Assembly: GCF_041734735.1 (NCBI RefSeq)
Contig: NC_134903.1
Coordinates: 740,001-804,000 of the forward strand
Source of the DNA: Babylonia areolata
Taxonomy: Eukaryota > Mollusca > Gastropoda > Neogastropoda > Buccinidae
Length of the DNA: 64,000 bases
Reading direction: 5' to 3'
Below the pieces are notes generated by a model. It worked only from the letters and a program-made list of their open reading frames with translations. It did no database searches and was not told the DNA's origin. This document shows positions 59,575-64,000 of this stretch, one piece after another (the first letter of the stretch is position 1; each line of letters begins with the position of its first letter). Position numbers and translations under genes: made by a program.

Positions 59575-61442
59575 AGGAAGTGGGTCAGGGGAAATCAGGC
59601 AATGAAATAATCAGTCAATGGGGAGTGGGTCAGGGGAAATCAGGCAATGAAATAATCAGTCCATGGGAAGTGGGTCAGGGGAAATCAGACAATGAAATAA
59701 TCAGTCCATGGGAAGTGGGTCAGGTGAAATCAGGCATTGAAATAATCAGTCAATGGGAAGTGGGCCAGGGGAAATCAGGCAATAAATAATCAGTCCATGG
59801 GAAATGGGTCAGGGGAAATCAGGCATTGAAATAATCAGTCCATGGGAAGTGGGTCAGGGGAAATCAGGCATTGAAATAATCAGTCAATGGGAAGTGGGCC
59901 AGGGGAAATCAGGCACTGAAATAATCAGTCAATGGAAAGTGGGTCAGGGGAAATCAGACAATGAAATAATCAGTCAATGGGAAGTGGGTCAGGGGAAATC
60001 AGGCAATGAAATAATCAGTCCATGGGAAGTGGGTCAGGGGAAATCAGGCAATAAATAATCAGTCCATGGGAAATGGGTCAGGGGAAATCAGGCAATGAAA
60101 TAATCAGTCAATGGGGAGTGGGTCAGGGGAAATCAGGCAATGAAATAATCAGTCAATGGGAAATGGGGCAGGGGAAATCAGACAATGAAATAATCAGTCC
60201 ATGGGAAGTGGGTCAGGGGAAATCAGACAATGAAATAATCAGTCCATGGGAAGTGGGTCAGGTGCAATCAGGCAATAAATAATCAGTCAATGGGAAGTGG
60301 GTCAGGGAAAATCAGGCAATAAATAATCAGTCCATGGGAAGTGGGTCAGGGGAAATCAGGCATTGAAATAATCAGTCCATGGGAAGTGGGGCAGGGGAAA
60401 TCAGGCAATAAATAATCAGTCCATGGGAAATGGGTCAGGGGAAATCAGGCATTGAAATAATCAGTCCATGGGAAGTGGGTCAGGGGAAATCAGGCATTGA
60501 AATAATCAGTCCATGGGAAGTGGGGCAGGGGAAATCAGGCATTGAAATAATCAGTCAATGGGAAGTGGGTCAGGGGAAATCAGGCAATGAAATAATCAGT
60601 CCATGGGAAGTGGGTCAGGGGAAATCAGGCAATGAAATAATCAGTCCATGGGAAGTGGGTCAGGGGAAATCAGGCAATATATAATCAGTCCATGGGAAGT
60701 GGGTCAGGGGAAATCAGGCATTGAAATAATCAGTCCATGGGAAGTGGGGCAGGGGAAATCAGGCAATAAATAATCAGTCCATGGGAAGTGGGTCAGGGGA
60801 AATCAGGCATTGAAATAATCAGTCCATGGGAAATGGGGCAGGAGAAATCAGGCATTGAAATAATCAGTCCATGGGAAGTGGGGCAGGGGAAATCAGGCAA
60901 TGAAATAATCAGTCCATGGGAAGTGGGTCAGGGGAAATCAGGCAATAAATAATCAGTCAATGGGAAGTGGGTCAGGGGAAATCAGGCAATATATAATCAG
61001 TCCATGGGAAGTGGGTCAGGGGAAATCAGGCAATATATAATCAGTCCATGGGAAGTGGGGCAGGGGAAATCAGGCATTGAAATAATCAGTCCATGGGAAG
61101 TGGGGCAGGGGAAATCAGGCAATATATAATCAGTCCATGGGAAGTGGGTCAGGGGAAATCAGGCAATGAAATAATCAGTCCATGGGAAGTGGGTCAGGGG
61201 AAATCAGGCAATGAAATAATCAGTCCATGGGAAGTGGGGCAGGGGAAATCAGGCATTGAAATAATCAGTCCATGGGAAGTGGGGCAGGGGAAATCAGGCA
61301 TTGAAATAATCAGTCCATGGGAAGTGGGGCAGGGGAAATCAGGCAATGAAATAATCAGTCCATGGGAAGTGGGTCAGGGGAAATCAGGCATTGAAATGAT
61401 CAGTCCATGGGAAGTGGGGCAGGGGAAATCAGGCAATGAATA
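59575..61442. repeat. 45-bp minisatellite, about 42 copies
   Basis: Unit 'aatcagtccatgggaagtg' plus 'ggtcaggggaaatcaggcaatgaaat'. Some units are 43 bp (aataaat) and break the frame, so open frames (GQGKSGNEIISPWEV) are interrupted at irregular places. Not a protein. Confidence 0.93.
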
Positions 61443-61484
61443 ATCAACCTTACTCAAACCGAATGATGCGACGAATGTACAGCT

Positions 61485-61625
61485 ATCATCAAAGCCTGAC
61501 TTGCACATGGCATTTAGAATGGTGCCGTCATCATCAAAGCCTGACTTGCACATGGCATTTAGAATGGTGCAGTCATCATCAAAGCCTGACTTGCGCATGG
61601 CATTTAGAATGGTGCCGTCAAACAG
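61485..61625. repeat. 45-bp repeat, three copies, unrelated to the preceding array
   Basis: Unit 'catcatcaaagcctgacttg' plus 'cacatggcatttagaatggtgccgt'. It has the same period as the neighbouring array but a different sequence. 61626-62055 is T-rich with no feature. Confidence 0.88.
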
Positions 61626-62059
61626 ACTGCGTTATTCAATTAACTGTTTACTGAATACTTTCGTATGCGTATCCTGAGAGTTTCAATGTAGCTCTACGTT
61701 GGAAACGGTGTAGTTTTTCAAAACAGTCTGGATTATTGTTTTCTTTCTTATGTTACCTTGTTGTTGTTTTGTTTTTGTTTTCTTGTTTTTGTTTTTTTTG
61801 TGTGTGTGTTTTTTGTTGTTGTTTTTTCTCACTTTCCTCGTCTGTTGCTGTCTTGTGTCACCACCATGGTTGCAGGAGTGAACACACGATCTTTTTTTTT
61901 AATCTCAAGACATTCCCAGCGTGTCCAGCGATCGACCCATCACTGTGCTGGAGGTGTACATACGAGTGAACGTGGGAGTTGCAGCCCACGAAGGCAGAAG
62001 AAGAAGAAGACCAGTCACTGTCCTGGAGATGTCTTGCTGCACAAAGAACAGAAAAACAG

Positions 62060-62290
62060 GGGGACGACGTGGCAATAGCGCTGGACTTTCAATCTGAGAG
62101 TCCTGGGTTCGAATCTCGGTAACGGCATCTGGTGGGTAAAGCGTGGAGATTTTTCCGACCTCCTGCCAGTGCCTGAACCCCCTTCGTGTGTATACACAAG
62201 CAGAAGATCAAATTATGCACGTTAAAGATCCTGCAATCCATGTCAGCGTTCAGTGAGTTATGGAAACAAGAACATACCCAGCATACACTT
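62060..62290 (+). mobile_element. SINE, type D (tRNA-derived)
   Basis: The tRNA-like head has A-box-like 'cgtggcaatagcgctgg' and B box 'tgggttcgaatctcgg'. The body is long: 'gtggagatttttccgacctc', 'cctgaacccccttcgtgtg' and 'gcacgttaaagatcctgc'. The 3' end is near 'aacatacccagcatac'. This is a typical molluscan SINE layout. Confidence 0.8.
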
Positions 62291-62689
62291 CACACATGAT
62301 GATGACAATGCTGATGGTATTACATTGTACTCTTCTAGTCAGAAAGTCAACAATAGCTTTTTGACCATGTAATAGGATCAATCCCAACTGACCTGTTTTC
62401 CTGAGAACTCATGTTGATGACGAGACGATGGCTGGAACCAACTGTCGTCGCGCTAAATGTTTACCGTTTGTCCACCAGTTGAACTGACCGGAAAACTTTT
62501 TTTTTTTTTTCTCAGAACCGTAGCTGACGCTGCTGGATCAGATACAAAGTGTCCTGAAGTTTTCCCTCCCTCCCGTTCCCGGTGTTCTCGGTGAATGTAG
62601 GCAGTGTTTCTACCCCGCGGTCACCTGGCACGGCTGTCAGGTCTTAACTCGTTCCAGTTTCCAGGCACGCGCAGAACGAAATGACTGTC

Positions 62690-62895
62690 TCCGCGTCTGT
62701 GACTGGTTTGATGTGGAATGCAGGCAGCAGAAGAAACGGGTCAGAAGACTCCTGAAGAGATTCCAAAGATGTAAGACAGACAGAGCGCGTTAAGAATCAG
62801 TGGAAAGAAGACTATGTTAAGGAGAGGAAGGATTATGTTAAGCTAAAAAGGAAAAAGAAACGAGCGTACGAAGAAGAAATATTAGAAAAATGTGA
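62690..62895 (+). mobile_element. LINE fragment (linker between endonuclease and reverse transcriptase)
   Basis: The plus strand reads DWFDVECRQQKKRVRRLLKR and, after a frame break near 62790, QWKEDYVKERKDYVKLKRKK. This mirrors GDWYDMECKVAKRNVRNLLN in the 36-38.8 kb LINE. Only this basic linker remains. 62291-62689 shows no feature. Confidence 0.6.
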
Positions 62896-63335
62896 CCCGT
62901 TTCCTCGGCATCACCCATTAGTCAGCCGACCCCATTTCGAGTAACGAGGCCCTAAAGGGTTTGAGGTGAAATTTGACGATTTTGAGTTTTGTGGACAAAT
63001 CACTTCATAAGAGATTAATACCACATACTGGTTGGATTTATCCGAAAAAGCATAATAAATGGCTTAATTTGCAGTTTTTCTGGCACTCGAATGCCCAGTT
63101 TGCGGTCGCTATCAGCGTAAAATCGTCTGTTTTCAAATTCTTTCTTCTTTTGCAAACTTGACAGGGTCCCCCACACATTATACCTTTGTGGAAAGCTCGA
63201 TGCTTCTATTTTTAGGCTTGATGCAAGATATCCACTGACAAACCAACCAGAATGCCTTAGACAGAAAAGTTTGGTTGTAAACAAAACCAGACTCTCGACC
63301 AATCAGCAAGCATTCTACAACAAAGCGTTGGTGAT
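62896..63335. other. Unique stretch with no recognised gene
   Basis: AT-rich sequence with short open frames on both strands and no domain, repeat or splice pattern that I can support. Confidence 0.5.
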
Positions 63336-63339
63336 TCAG

Positions 63340-63436
63340 TAGCTTCAGTTTCAGTAGCTCAAGGAGGCGTCACTGCGTTCGGACAAATCCATATACGCTA
63401 CACCACATCTGCCAAGCAGATGCCTGACCAGCAGCG
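63340..63436 (-). mobile_element. SINE, type A, 3' two thirds
   Basis: Reverse complement of the type A tail and body: 'cttcagtttcagtagctcaag', 'ggcgtcactgcgttcgg' and 'catctgccaagcagatgcc'. The head is replaced by the GC-rich sequence that follows. Confidence 0.8.
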
Positions 63437-63720
63437 TAATGCCCATCGCACACGGGGCGTCGAAGCAGCAAGTTTCACGCGACAAGCATCCAAAACGTGC
63501 ATTGCCCCGTGTGCGAGGTATTCAGGCAGCAAGAGTCGCGCTGCCAAGCAGCAAGATCGCCGTTGCCGCGCGTCAAAATCCTGGATAGAACTTGTCCTAT
63601 TTCCCCGCGACAAAAGAGACGAACGTGCGTGGAACAACCAATCACAAGATCCGCTCGTTTCACGTGACACAAAATGGCTGACATCGTTTGGACTCGATTC
63701 ATTCGTTTGACGTTGCTCAA
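63437..63720. mobile_element. Possible end of a DNA transposon (ISL2EU/Harbinger-like)
   Basis: GC-rich segment with repeated 'gcgac' and 'caagcagcaag' motifs. A 12-bp inverted repeat is present: 'cgcacacggggc' near 63449 and 'gccccgtgtgcg' near 63504. The layout recalls the terminal regions of ISL2EU/Harbinger-type elements. No transposase is visible. The remaining 63721-64000 shows no feature. Confidence 0.3.
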
Positions 63721-64000
63721 TTAATCATGAAAACAAAGTGTTTTGGCAGTAAACGATTAGACTGTTTGGATGAAAAGATTGTCATTGCATCTGAACGCAT
63801 GTCTGTTTAAGAGTGATTTCTGTGAGTGCCCCAAAAATGTTGACTTTCTACTTTGAACAGCAACTCATATGGTAACGTTTGTAATTTCTGCCTGAGAATA
63901 TTCTGAGAACGAAAGTATCTTTGACTGAAATTGTAAGGATAACTGGATTTCCAAATATCTTTTAGTTCTGTACACACTTCTTCTTTATTTCCACACACAC

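Overview
The window looks like nuclear DNA of a gastropod mollusc, probably a marine snail. Three things point there: two large receptors of the GRL101 type (LDL-receptor class A repeats + C-type lectin + leucine-rich repeats + seven-helix receptor, first described in the pond snail Lymnaea), several tRNA-derived SINE types of the kind common in snails, and APE-type LINEs. The assignment is inference; no species can be named. Much of the window is tandem repeats with more than twenty unrelated unit sequences, and most long open frames are artefacts of these arrays.

Layout. (1) 1-2.4 kb: a 47-bp satellite and microsatellites. (2) 2.4-17.2 kb: two GRL101-like receptor genes in tandem, both on the minus strand (main exons 2432-6201 and 13667-17031), separated by about 7 kb of minisatellites and a LINE remnant. 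Each seems to have a separate short signal-peptide exon joined by a phase-1 intron (17108-17168 well supported, 7209-7281 tentative). (3) 17.3-22.5 kb: a 10-bp array and a 4-kb array of 22/29-bp units. (4) 22.5-28.3 kb: LINE fragments, SINEs, a 37-bp minisatellite and a long purine tract. (5) 28.3-50.2 kb: a minus-strand host gene split into at least nine exons, assembled here by reading frame, splice sites and intron phase. It encodes a kynurenine/alpha-aminoadipate aminotransferase-like (AADAT/Aro8-type) PLP enzyme; the conserved core of about 375 residues is complete, while the first exon and perhaps the last few codons were not found. Its introns hold LINEs and many minisatellites, several of which touch the splice sites; one array has copied the splice acceptor and first 44 nt of an exon six extra times. 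(6) 51.5-56.4 kb: AT microsatellites and an apparently intact RTE-like LINE (1116-codon ORF with endonuclease, reverse transcriptase and a C-terminal C2H2 zinc finger). (7) 56.4-64 kb: SINEs, an unnamed dispersed repeat, a 1.9-kb array of 45-bp units, a LINE scrap and a possible DNA-transposon end.

The receptors would act at the cell surface with an unknown ligand. The aminotransferase would act in kynurenine/tryptophan and lysine catabolism. Nothing suggests a functional link between them. The most distinctive biology here is the invasion of gene introns, up to the splice sites themselves, by tandem repeats.
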